A DNA stretch of 64,000 nucleotides from Chlamydoabsidia padenii (Eukaryota; Mucoromycota; Mucoromycetes; Mucorales; Cunninghamellaceae): the NCBI GenBank assembly GCA_025330725.1, contig JAIWND010000008.1:124001-188000 (forward strand). Direction: 5' to 3'. The position numbers and the translations under genes are program-made. Below the pieces are notes generated by a model. That model saw nothing but the letters and a program-made list of their open reading frames with translations. It searched no databases and was not told the DNA's origin. Shown piece by piece: positions 23,056 through 33,990 of this stretch; the stretch's first letter is position 1, and every line of letters begins with the position of its first letter.

Positions 23056-25639
23056 TCAGTTCCAGCCACCACCATCGAAGCCAACAAAGCCAGTTAGTAG
23101 GAATACAGGGAAGTAGGGTTTGCGTTCGACTTGAGAGCACCCTAAGAGATAACAATGATATAAAAGCAAATTGATTATTAATATTATGCTTGTATCTATC
23201 TTCATTTTTATGTTTTCAATTTACAGTTCCAAGCTGAGGTCAATCGTCCATCAATACAGCTACCAGCATCATAAAAGTTGTCTGCACCAGATCCATCAAA
23301 AGCACCCCTAAAGAAATCAGCTAGTTACATATATATAGATATATAAGTAGAGTCAATTATCTGTTGCTTTAACACATGTATATCCAATGTACCCCGCCCT
23401 TACCTAGTATTTCCTTTCGACATTGATCTACTCCACCGAATTTCCGTTCAATGTACTTTTTAAGCCCTTCGTTCTTGGTGAGATCGTCCAGTTGATCTAG
23501 AGTGATGCAGATAGGACTAAGGATACGCGATACTTGATTGTACTAGATCATATAATAAAAGTGTTTAGTAATACTGCACTTTATCCCCTCATTAGTTTTT
23601 TTTTTTTTTTTTACCTTGTCAATAAACATCAATGCGTTCGGTACATTCTTATCACCCAAATGAATGACACTACTGCCAATCCATGTACCTGCCTTTTTCT
23701 GTGCTTTGAATAAAGTACGATGCATTTCCCGAGAAACAGATGGACATGGTTGTACGCGATGGAGACCTTGACCAGTTTGTATGAGGCGATAGGGATTGGT
23801 AGCACTGAGAATATCTTGATCCGCCAACATCCAGAGTTTAAACATGTCGTTGAGAATTTCACGCCATAACTTTAGTGTTTGATTAACATAGATATATTGA
23901 GTTTCATGATCATGGCTGAGTCGATGTCCTTGAGCACCAGCATGAATACCGAGAGGATAGGCTGCTTCGGGAGATGTTGGTACAAAATACTTTTCCAAAT
24001 ATCGTAGTATCTTTTCACAAGGATCTCTTAAGACACCGCATCATAGAGAGAGAGAGAGAGATGATTAGTTAGTTATCTGGCCCCTTTATCCTTTCTGACA
24101 CCTTACCTGTTACAGCGCAAGTATGCATTATTGTCCCCAATACTGTACAAACAATGTCGAATATCGTCTGCTGGTAAGAGTTTCGATTGGTATCGGCGGC
24201 TGAGTGATTCAATGGCTTTTTCTTTTCGTCGGATTTCCAGTTGAATTTGAGATCTAGGTTTGCCATCAGGGATAATTTCCATAGTCGCCAAAAGAATGAG
24301 TTCTTCGTGTAGAATCTTGAGCCCTTTACGTTCCTTCAGGAAGCTATAGACGGTATTGATCGGCACCACACAGTTGAATCCAAGCATATCTTGAACTTCA
24401 GGAATCATTGAATCCTACACCCATCAAAAATGATATAAGTCCACGTTCTAATTTTCATCACATTATGTTTCATTACCGCGAGAAGATACATTAATTTGCC
24501 ATAAGCTGTCCGCATTTTTTCGGGATTCATAATCTTGTGTCTGAGAGAAAAAGGAGAGATATTTAGTATGATAAAGTAAAAGAATTGATGACATGTGCAT
24601 TTACCTTCTCCCGATTTCAAAGATAGTTTGGAAGAATTCTTCATTTTCTTCATAACTTCTGTCAGCAAAGAGCTCTTGTCCACGTTTATAGTCACATGCC
24701 AGCACAAGCCCAGTTAACACCGCACAAAGTTCCTTGATTTGAGCTACCGTTCGTTTCGCCTTACTAGTATGTGCCGCGTCGTCAATTTTATCTATCAAAA
24801 TAAAAGGAGAGTCAACATCATCATCCATCATCACTTCTTTTTACCTGTATATTCCGTGACATTGAGAGCGGCTTCCAATCTAATCCAAATTAAACCAGTA
24901 CAGTTCATTAGTTAGTAGTATGTCATCCCTCCTTATTGTATGATTTATTCTACTTACAATCGAAGGTATTTTCGTTCTTCCATTTGCAGACGCAGTGGAA
25001 TATACTTGGCCCTGTTTTCCATCCATTCCCCCACATCGAAATCAGCCTTCTTGGGAGTGATTGCTGGTTTAGTCATCTTGGTCGCCTAAAAAACATAACA
25101 AAAAAAGGAATCCACAAGTTTAGTTAGTATATCCCTCTTTGATTTCCGCCCCTATAAACATACATGTTGCCCCTCTGTCGTGTCTTCAGAATCGTCGTCC
25201 ATCAAGTCACCTTTTTCAGAAGAAGCATCGTGTTCGTTGTATGGTTTTGATTTGTGAGATGCACGTTTGCCGGTTCGGTGGATCATACCTGTTTTAAAAA
25301 AAGGGAGGTTAGTATAAACCCTGGAGTTGATCGCTGTTCTTTGTTGTTATATAGTATACCATAACACACTTCACAAAAGATTTCATCGCACTGGTCACAA
25401 GACAGATCGGCCTATAAAAGCAGATGGGAAGGTATAAAACAAATGGTTAGTCATAAGGGTTAGTCAACCCGATAAAAAGATGGGCTTGGTCTTACCTTTT
25501 GATCTTTGCATTCCACACAGAATCCGGACGCTGCTTCTGCTTCTTCCACAAGTTGATCACCATCGTCCGTTTCCATGACCGACACTTTATCAGATAAAAT
25601 ATCATCCAACTTATTCTTCTTGTCGTTTTGTATATGCAT
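23056..25639 (-). CDS. UPF0652 (DUF2009) family protein with B-box-like zinc finger
   Basis: Conserved eukaryotic protein of unknown biochemical function, present in fission yeast, slime moulds and plants. The start at 25639 (MHIQNDKKNKLDDIL) leads to a zinc-finger segment with the Cys/His pattern CVECKDQK^ADLSCDQC, DEIFCEVCYGMIHRTGK, ASHKSK (B-box-like). The DUF2009 body follows: DVGEWMENRAKYIPLRLQME, LCAVLTGLVLACDYKRGQEL, INTVYSFLKERKGLKILHEE, DNNAYLRCNRDPCEKILRYL and SPEAAYPLGIHAGAQGHRLS. Near the end come GGVDQCRKEIL, AFDGSGADNFYDAGSCIDGR and the terminal GFVGFDGGGWN. About a dozen introns. The stop is chosen because it keeps the conserved C-terminal GFVGFDG. A promoter-like motif lies 86-96 bp upstream. 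Confidence 0.9.
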
Positions 25640-25724
25640 TGTTTAAAAAAAAAGGTTCAAGTGAAAGAGTGAGAGAGAGACGAGAAAAGGGAGAATAGAA
25701 AGAAACCCAAAAATGAAAACATAT

Positions 25725-25735
25725 CGGGGTTTGAA
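25725..25735 (-). promoter_or_regulatory. TTCAAACCCCG motif upstream of UPF0652
   Basis: Read on the coding strand. The plus strand shows CGGGGTTTGAA. It is 86-96 bp before the ATG. Confidence 0.5.
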
Positions 25736-26277
25736 AATCGCCTTTATAAAATCTACAGCTGCCCATTCTCGGTTTGCCATGAGAGGAGATCAGCTCCCAA
25801 AACACCAACAGGGTGACAGTCGTCAAGTAGTTTTATATAGAATATTTTTGTCCAATCACCCTAGCATCATCACCTGATAGTGGTAATACATATATGTGCA
25901 GCTATGATATCATACTGTCACCAAATCATTTGCGGGAGAGACAATACAACAATAAAAACCGAGGTAGATAGATACATTTTATAATCACCACGGTGGTTCA
26001 TTAGTGTTAAAACAAAAAATCCAATGTGAATTCATTTTTTATTGAGGTTTCAATGATATAAAGTAAACCAGTGACAGCAAGCAAAAAAGAAGAGTATAAA
26101 GCCAATATAAAAAAAAGAGAGAGTAAACTACAAGTATAAAGGTGAAGGGGAGCAGAAGACCAGTTCCAGTAAAGCCAATTTCTTCGTTTTCAGTTTTTTC
26201 CATATAGCCCGCAACCCTAGTTTTTGTTGTGCCAAGATAACGCCTGCTTCATTCATTGTTGTTGAGGGGCGAGTAGC
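25736..26277. other. Intergenic
   Basis: Upstream of UPF0652 and 3' flank of eL41. No further feature seen. Confidence 0.4.
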
Positions 26278-26472
26278 CTATTTGGATCTGGCCCGCATCT
26301 TCTTTCTCTTGGCCTTGAGACGTCTTTGTCTTTTCTTCTTCCACTTATCTCTCACTATAATAAGAATAAGGTGATTAGTAACAATGAAAAGATGATGTAT
26401 AGTTTTATATATGATGAATGGATGGATGGATGGATGGATGGATGGATGGGTGGGTGGATCAGGTTACTTACT
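26278..26472 (-). CDS. RPL41: Ribosomal protein eL41 (25 aa)
   Basis: Smallest ribosomal protein, at the subunit interface of the 60S particle. Model complement(join(26278..26354,26472)): exon 1 supplies only the A of the start codon before a GTAAGT donor, and exon 2 begins TG AGA GAT after a TAG acceptor. The protein reads MRDKWKKKRQRR, then LKAKRKKMRARSK and a stop, matching the 25-residue eL41 at nearly every position. The 117-nt intron contains a run of TGGA/ATCC tetranucleotides. The gene is far shorter than usual cut-offs. It is head-to-head with RRB1, so both ribosome-related genes probably share one promoter. Confidence 0.93.
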
Positions 26473-26684
26473 TTTGTAATAAGGATTGTAAAACTAAAGA
26501 GAAAAGAGAAAAAAGGAAAATGCCCGCTCCCGAGCTCCCTTTAAACCTTTGGCATAAATTTCGAGTCACAGCTGAAAGGGAAAAAAAAAAAAAAAAAAGG
26601 TGTCAAAAATCTTTTTAGGCTCAGTCTTCTCTCTTCTCTCTCTCTCTCTTTTTTTTTTTTTAAGAAAAACACCTGGCTTAAACC
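26473..26684. promoter_or_regulatory. Divergent promoter shared by eL41 and RRB1
   Basis: Only about 212 bp separate the eL41 initiator exon from the RRB1 start. The interval has a GC-rich core (cccgctcccgagctccct near 26523) between A-rich and CT-rich tracts. Confidence 0.5.
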
Positions 26685-28360
26685 ATGTCTAAACGACAAG
26701 CAGACCAAGACGATCTCCCACAATCTAAATCTACTCTTGGTGCACAACAACGTCGTCACCAACCTGTGGACAATAATGGCATGGGTGAATTCGAAGACGC
26801 TTTTGAAGACGAAATTGAAGAAGAATCTGAAGTGGAAGACAACGCCGACGAAAGCATGGATCAAGATAATGGTGAAGGTAAGGGGAAAACTAGACATCAA
26901 CACGGGACAGCTGGATATAATGATACTAAACATATGCTTGTAGGTATGGAAGTCGACGAACCTACTGAAGAAGAACAAGAAAAAGAACTTCGAATGTATT
27001 TACCTGGTCAACCCTTGGAAGAAGGTGAAGTATTGGAAGCTGATCAATCTGTCTATGTCATGCTGCACAACCTGGATGTCCGCTTACCCTTCTTAAGCTT
27101 TGATGTGTTGAACGATACTTTGGGCGATGAACGTAAAAACGTAAGTAGAGAGAGAGGGGGGAAGGTAATGTATGATGAAAAGTCTCACCTTTTTCTTTCT
27201 TTCTTTCTTTCTTGATCTAGTTCCCTGCTACTGCCTATGTAGCTGCTGGTACCTCTGTGCCTGGTGTCCGTGATAACGAAGTAGTGGTAATGAAGCTCTC
27301 CAACCTGCACAAAACGCAACAAGAAGATGAAGACGACGAAGACGACGACCCACAAGCATTGGACGAAGACCCTGTATTGGAACATCGTGCCATCCCACAT
27401 AACGGCTGTGTCAATCGAATCCGGGTCATGCCTCAAACTGGAAAGCATCTCGCCTCCACTTGGTCTGAATCAGGCAAAGTATATATCTACGATCTGGATC
27501 CTTATGTAGCAAGTTTGGATGTACCTGGAACACAACTACCCAAACAATACAAACCTTTGGCTATTCATAATCATGGACGGGAAGAAGGGTATGCGATGGA
27601 TTGGTCACCTCTGGATGCTGGCAAGTTGCTGACTGGTGATAATGCTGGTCTGATCTATCACTCTACGATTACTCCTCAAGGTGTGGTGACAACTGACTCG
27701 GTAGCTTTCCGTGAACACAAATCCTCGGTAGAAGATTTACAATGGTCTCCTACTGAACGATCCGTGTTTGCTTCTTGCTCGGCTGATCAAACTGTCAAAA
27801 TCTGGGATACTCGAACCAAGAAACGATCGGCGGTGGGTATTCATGCTAGTAACTCGGATGTTAATGTGATCACTTGGAACAAAAAGGCTGGGTATTTATT
27901 GGCTAGTGGTCATGACGATGGTACTTTCAGTGTATGGGATCTTCGTACATTCAAGAGGTAAAAAAAAGAATCAGAATCAGAAGGAAAAGAAAAAGGTTAT
28001 AGCTCTAACTTGCTTTTATGTATATATGTATATATTAGTGGTGGACAATCTAGCCCTGTAGCATCCTTCAAATGGCATAATGCTCCTGTTACATCTATAG
28101 AATGGCATCCTACCGAAGAATCTGTGCTAGCTGTATCTGGTGCTGATGATCAATTGTCTATGTGGGATTTATCTGTGGAACCTGATACTGAAGAAGAAGG
28201 ACGTCTGACAAGTAATGGTGTCGAAGTACCTCCTCAACTCTTATTTGTACATCAAGGTCAAACGGATATCAAGGAACTTCATTGGCATAAGCAAATCCCT
28301 GGCTGTGTACTCAGCACCTCCAACTCTGGCTTCAACATATTTAAAACCATCTCTGTTTAG
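26685..28360 (+). CDS. RRB1: Ribosome assembly WD40 protein RRB1/GRWD1
   Basis: Nucleolar chaperone that binds newly made uL3 and delivers it to pre-60S particles. Model join(26685..27140,27221..27957,28039..28360), 504 aa, in frame. An acidic N-terminus ([20 protein letters not shown]) precedes the CAF1C/H4-binding-like segment ([20 protein letters not shown]). A second acidic run ([17 protein letters not shown]) follows, then WD blades: [32 protein letters not shown] repeat, [40 protein letters not shown] and [15 protein letters not shown]. It ends [13 protein letters not shown]. The order and length match GRWD1 closely. The neighbouring eL41 on the shared upstream region suggests co-expression. 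Confidence 0.95.
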
Positions 28361-28910
28361 ATTTTACTCACATACTTTTTTTTTTTTTTTTTACTACTAT
28401 TTATTCATTCCCCTCAACCCTTCCTTTTGGCTCATCTATCATCATCCTCTCTTCTTTATTCTATATTTACTACCTCTTCTGCCTCCAACTATTCCTCATC
28501 GCTCATTTATCATTGTTATTCCGATGTATTATGTAAAAGATCACAATAAATGTCATACAAGTAAATTTTTTACTCTCTGTCTACCATGCGTTGACAACAA
28601 TCATGTCACTTCTTCTCTGTCTTGCCTTTTATACATTCATGCATACATAACGTTATCGATTTTATAGGCTCGTCTATGCCCATTTGCCATAGCAACCCAT
28701 CCTCGATCCATTGGATTAGTCATGGACCATACGGGGCTTTCGGGGAATATTATGCTTCCATGCAAATTTCCCGGAGACCCTAAAAAGGGGCCGTGATGGG
28801 CGAGGTTGAAACTTTCTCACGCTTAAAACCCCTTTCACTTTTTTTTTTTTTTTCTCACTCACTCACCTCTCTTCTCTTCTCTTCTTCTTGCCACAAACCA
28901 AAACGATATA
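28361..28910. other. Intergenic with pyrimidine-rich leader
   Basis: RRB1 3' flank with an AATAAA signal near 28545. The DHDPS-like gene's upstream sequence contains GGGCGAGGTTGAAAC near 28799 (variant of the composite motif) and a CT-rich tract directly before the start. Confidence 0.4.
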
Positions 28911-29916
28911 ATGGTTAAACATCATCTACCTGCTGGTATCTATGTACCCATTCCCAATTTCTTCCTCGATAATGAAGACGTGGATTATACTACTTTGGAA
29001 AAACACATTGCTTACTTGGCTAATACAGGGATTGCTGGTATCATCTTCCAAGGCTCAACCGGTGAAGCTGTGCATTTGGCAGACGACGAACGGGTAGACA
29101 TCATCAAGAAGGGCAAGGAGTTTATTAAAAAATATGATCCTACTATTCAAGTGTTGGCCGGAACGGGTGCAGGTTCTGTTCGCCATACTCGTAAACTCAC
29201 ACAGGATGCTGCCGATGCTGGGGCCGCTTTTGCTCTCGTCCTCCCTCCCTCTTATTATTCTGGCAACATGGATAGTCAAGCTTTCTACGACTTTTTCACC
29301 AAAGTAGCTGACGATTCTCCTATTCCTATCGTTATTTACAATTACCCTGGTGTGACTCAAGGCTTGGATATTGATAAACCCACTCTTGCTCGACTCGCCA
29401 AACATGACAATATTGTGGGAATCAAAGGGACGGATGGAAATATTGGCAAGGTTGGGTATCTAAATGAACATACAAAAGGAGAAGGTAAGTAAAAGGGCTT
29501 ATGGCTGTATTTTGGTCGGCTGGGTTTACTGAACTTTTTCTTTTTCTTTTATAGTATTCACCTTGTTGGCGGGATCAGCCGACTTCTTTTTACCTGCTCT
29601 GTCTGTTGGTGCTGTGGGTGCCGTACCTGGATTGGCAAATCTCATGCCGCGATCCTGTGTGGAATTGTTGAAACTTTATCAAAAGGGTGATTTCAAGGCG
29701 GCCTCGGAACTACAAGTCAAGCTCGTTCTTCCTGATGATGCTTTAGCTCGATGGTATGGATTACCCGGTGTCAAGGCTGGTATGGATCATTTCCTTGGCT
29801 ATGGTGGGCGTTGTCGGTTGCCTTTACGTCGGGTAACTACAGAACAAAAAGCCGAAATTGTAGAAGCGTTGACCCCTGCTTTTGCTATCGAACAATCGTT
29901 AAAAAATGGTTTGTAG
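28911..29916 (+). CDS. DapA/HOGA-family class I aldolase
   Basis: Member of the dihydrodipicolinate synthase superfamily, which uses a Lys Schiff base on a TIM barrel. Model join(28911..29484,29555..29916), 311 aa. It opens MVKHHLPAGIYVPIPNFF, then the substrate-binding loop GIIFQGSTGEAVHLADDER (GSTGE). The Tyr motif is IVIYNYPGVTQGLDI and the Schiff-base Lys lies in NIVGIKGTDGNIGK. Fungi make lysine by the aminoadipate route, so true DapA activity is unlikely. A 4-hydroxy-2-oxoglutarate aldolase or a 2-keto-3-deoxy-sugar-acid aldolase is more plausible. No organelle targeting signal is obvious. Substrate is inference; family is certain. Confidence 0.9.
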
Positions 29917-30668
29917 TATACTTGTTTGTTTGTTTTTAGTTATAGCTGTGATAATTTTATATAGTGTTTAGTTTATGTAATGTAGTCACTGTTTTTTTTT
30001 GTAACCAAGTAATAAACTTGTATTCAGTATAATAATATGGATTGAACGGACACTTGATTGATAGACAAGAACAGCTTGATGCTAAAACAAGGATTGCTTG
30101 ATTGACTTTGTCGCCCCTGAAAAATGAAAAATATCGGCGTTCGAAATTTTTAAAAAGGGGGTATGTTGAAAGTGTCTGGGTCCCTGATTATTGGAAACAG
30201 GGAAAGATTATGGCAAGTTATGAGTGCTAAGTAAAAGGATAGGAGATTGAAGCCCTATTTAGTCAAAAATAAGCTTACGTTTCTGATTTCCTGACCAAAA
30301 AGGTGGGAGGGTGTATATTATCATTTGATCCGTTCATGTAAAGTTTTATAAAGCAGCAGAAAGATTCGGTTTTTTTATTTGACACAATGCAATCAAAACA
30401 TACTTGGTATCATCTTCTTGTCATTGGGGTAATATTAGTAGCATATGTTAATCGGTTTTCATATGATCGTTGTCGCTTTTTGAAGATCGTGCGGGGTTCA
30501 ATGGCGGAAAATCCGAGATATGGACTGCAGCCCTACTTTCATGTTTTCAATGACAGTCGGCGGGGTTAATTATTATCAATGGGGGGGGGAAGATTTCCTT
30601 TTTCTTTCTTTCTTTTCTCTCCTCACTTTTTTTTTTCACATTCTTCACTCCCTTTTTATCTACTCATC
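29917..30668. other. Intergenic upstream of CPR
   Basis: Contains ATCGGCGTTCGAA (30134-30145) and GCGGGGTTCAATGG (about 30491), both variants of the composite motif, then a CT-rich tract before the CPR start. The open frame at 30387-30569 has no support. Confidence 0.4.
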
Positions 30669-33089
30669 ATGAAGAAACTCGATCCACGCTCACATCCTCT
30701 AGTGGCTCGTCTTGATCTCATTCTATTGGGAACTATTGGTTTGGGTGCCATTGCCTGGTATGCTCGTAACAAGTTCTTTGGTGTCTCAGGTAACAAGACA
30801 TCCTCCAACATTGCTTCATCCTCTACCAGCAAGAACAATGTGAAACCAGCTCCTTCTAAACCCGAACGTAACTTTGTCAAAATTATGCAGCAACAGGTAA
30901 ACATATAACATCAAGATGCATCTGACATTACTTATCGACGTCGTCATCGTGGTGGCGGCGCATAATATCAACTTACCAACTCACCCTTTCTTCTTCCTAT
31001 TATTATCATTATTAGGGGCGAAGATGTATTATATTTTATGGCAGTCAAACAGGCACTGCTGAAGACTATGCCTCTCGACTTGCGAAAGAATGCTCACAAA
31101 AGTACGGTGTCAGTGCCATGGCGGCGGATATCGAACTCTACGACCTTAGCTATATGGACACTTTGCCAGAAGATCACGTAGTATTCTTTATTATGGCTAC
31201 CTATGGTGAAGGTGAACCTACTGACAATGCCACGGAATTTTGGGAACTTATCACCAACGACTCGCCTGAATTCTCGACATCATCATCAGACAACGACACT
31301 CCTTTGAAAAACGTGCGTTATGTAGTGTTTGGTTTGGGTAACAAGACCTATGAACATTACAACTCGGTGGGTCGAACGGTGGATAAACACATGCAACAAC
31401 TGGGGGCACTACGTATTGGTGAACGGGGGGAAGGTGATGACGACGGATCTTTGGAAGAAGACTTTTTGGCTTGGCAAGAAACCATGTGGCCGGCTTTCTG
31501 TCAAGCTCTTGGGGTGGATGAAAATAGCGCTCAGTCAGGGCCTCGACAAGCTACTTTTGTTGTTGAAGAACTGACAACGTATGATCAAGCGTTGGTGTAC
31601 CATGGTGAAATTGCGGAACGGCTAAACTCTGAACAGTAAGTTATATTACCGATGAATTATCAATGGAACCCATTCACTCACTTTTTTTTTTTTTTTTTTC
31701 TTATTTGTAACTAGAGTAAAAGTGATTTACGATGCTAAACAACCTTACAATGCACCTATTACTACTCGGGAACTCTTCCAGGAAGGTGGCGATCGTCACT
31801 GTTTACATGTGGATATTGACATATCTGGGACAAACTTGAATTACCAAACAGGTGATCATGTCGCTATCTGGCCTACGAACAATGATGTTGAAGTCAACCG
31901 ACTGGCGTCTATTCTTGGTCTGTCTGAAAAGTTGGATACCGTGGTGATGGTCAAGGCGGTGGATCCCGCCGCTTCCAAACAATATCCTTTCCCTGTACCT
32001 ACTACGTATCAAGCTATCTTTAGACACTATATCGATATATGCGCCATTCCTTCTCGTCAAGCTCTCATGTCTCTGGTGGAATACGCCCCTACCGAAAAAT
32101 CCAAGGCTGCGTTACTGGCATTGGCAAATGACAAGGACAATTACCGACATGCTGTCAGTGATGCCGTCCGTAATCTTGGCGAAGTGTTACAATATGTCAT
32201 GGGTGACTCTGATTCTGCATTTGCTTCCGTGCCATTTGATTTGATTGTAGAATGTGTGTCTCGATTACAACCGCGGTACTACTCAATCTCCTCGTCATCC
32301 AAGGAATACCCAACGATGATCTCTGCCACTGCTGTGACACTGGAATACAAACCCGATACTACTTGTGAACGTACAGTCTATGGTGTGAATACCAACTACC
32401 TTTGGCAAATACACGCCAAGGTGCATCAGGTGGATGACGGTCGATCTTATCCTGTCTACAGTCTCAATGGTCCTCGTGGCACTCTTCTTGCTCCAGATGC
32501 CTCACATGTCAAGATTCCCGTCCACGTCCGCCGATCTCAATTCAAATTACCTCGTAACAGCAGTGCCCCGGTAATCATGGTGGGTCCTGGCACTGGCGTG
32601 GCTCCATTCCGGGGATTCGTGCGTGAACGCGTTCTACAAAAGAAGGAGGGCAAATCGGTGGGTCCTACTATTCTCTTCTTTGGCTGTCGACATTCTCAAA
32701 AGGACTTTTTGTATGCGGATGAATGGCCGGCATTATTCGGGGAGCTGGGTGAAGGCTCGCAAATGATCACGGCGTTTTCTCGGGAAACGGATCAAAAGGT
32801 GTATGTGCAACATCGTCTTCAGGAACATGGTCAACAAATGTGGGATTACTTGCAGCAGGGTGGGTACATTTATGTTTGCGGGGATGCCAAAAATATGGCT
32901 CGTGATGTACAATCTACTTTTGTGTCTTTTGCCCATCTTTATGGAGGTAAAAGTGAAGACGCTGCCAATGCTTTTATCAAACAACTTCGTACTACTGGAC
33001 GGGTAAGAGTAAAAACAAAAAAGATAAATTGGTAGTTGACTATACTCACACTTTTTATATTATAGTATCAAGAAGATGTTTGGAGCTAA
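30669..33089 (+). CDS. NCP1: NADPH-cytochrome P450 reductase
   Basis: ER-membrane diflavin enzyme that passes electrons from NADPH via FAD and FMN to P450s, including sterol demethylase. Model join(30669..30896,31016..31635,31715..33002,33066..33089), 719 aa. An N-terminal anchor (LDLILLGTIGLGAIAWYARN) is followed by a Ser-rich linker. The FMN flavodoxin domain contains IIFYGSQTGTAEDYASRLAK and FFIMATYGEGEPTDNATEFW; the FAD domain has PRYYSISSSSK and TNYLW. The NADPH domain has PVIMVGPGTGVAPFRGFVRE, FFGCRHSQKDFLYADEW and GYIYVCGDAKNMARDVQSTF. The last exon gives YQEDVWS, the conserved ending with the stacking Trp. Complete and of normal length. Confidence 0.97.
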
Positions 33090-33514
33090 ATCCCTTTATC
33101 CACTTTGCCATTACCATATTAGTAACATACAAGACTCCCTTCCCTTTACATACTTATTAGATCTTCCTTGCTCACCCACACACTACAACACCTCTATAGC
33201 TATAGTTTTTCTCTTTTATATAAATAAAGAAAAACATCAAATGTATTTTATCACAATCGTATACAATTGTTGGTTGTAGGGGAAAAAAAAAAGTTGGGGT
33301 CGACCAGTTGGATAATCAAGTTGACGCTTAATACAATTAATCATTAAAAGGTTGATGATTGTTTGTTACAGTACTTTATTGGGAAAAAAAAACATGCATA
33401 CATGATTCCAAAATCTCTACTGGATGTATTGTCATAGTATAGCTATCACAAAATTAAATGTGAAGTTGTTACTTTTGCATGATTTTCATTATCGGCATGG
33501 GCTTCTAAACACAA

Positions 33515-33527
33515 TTCAAGTCCCGCC
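33515..33527 (+). promoter_or_regulatory. TTCAAGTCCCGCC motif
   Basis: Variant copy in the CPR/PRMT5 convergent gap. Confidence 0.3.
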
Positions 33528-33749
33528 AAACCTGGTTTGAAATGACCACTTTTCGGAATTGTGTTTTTCATTTGCATTGCCACCAAAGAGAAACGCCTAG
33601 CCCCTTATGTCAGTAAGATCAAAATTAAAGATGTATGTGGAGCCTTACCCCCATTATCATGAAAAAGGCGGAGGGGGGGGGGCGTTCATACGTGAATTGC
33701 GCCTCTTGTAGACTACCCCTAATCAAGCATTTCATGCACTATCTGATGA

Positions 33750-33762
33750 TTTGAATCCCGAC
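33750..33762 (+). promoter_or_regulatory. TTTGAATCCCGAC motif
   Basis: Second copy in the same gap, 235 bp further along. Confidence 0.3.
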
Positions 33763-33990
33763 TTTATGTCCCAAGTTTAAATTCGGCCTGCGTTTACTTA
33801 ATGAGCCAACTACGGCGGGCGACAAGCCGTGACGGGATTCTCATCTTCATAAAATCAACATCACACAATTCGGTTAAACCCTGCCATTTCACGAACAGGC
33901 ATTAGTCCCACTATTCATGCATTACTAAATTACCACTTTTATTAATAGATAACAACGACTATACTAATATTGATGATAGCAGTTTGATAA

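Larger units (their letters stand above)
33090..33990. other. Convergent 3' intergenic region, about 900 bp
   Basis: Longer than most convergent gaps here. It holds two full composite motifs (33515, 33750) and a TTTAAATTCGGCC near 33775, although no known start codon lies near. There is no supported open frame, so an unannotated transcript is possible. Confidence 0.4.

Noticed and set aside
30387..30569. 60-codon open frame upstream of CPR
   Set aside because: No conserved motif; lies in the CPR upstream region next to promoter-like sequence.
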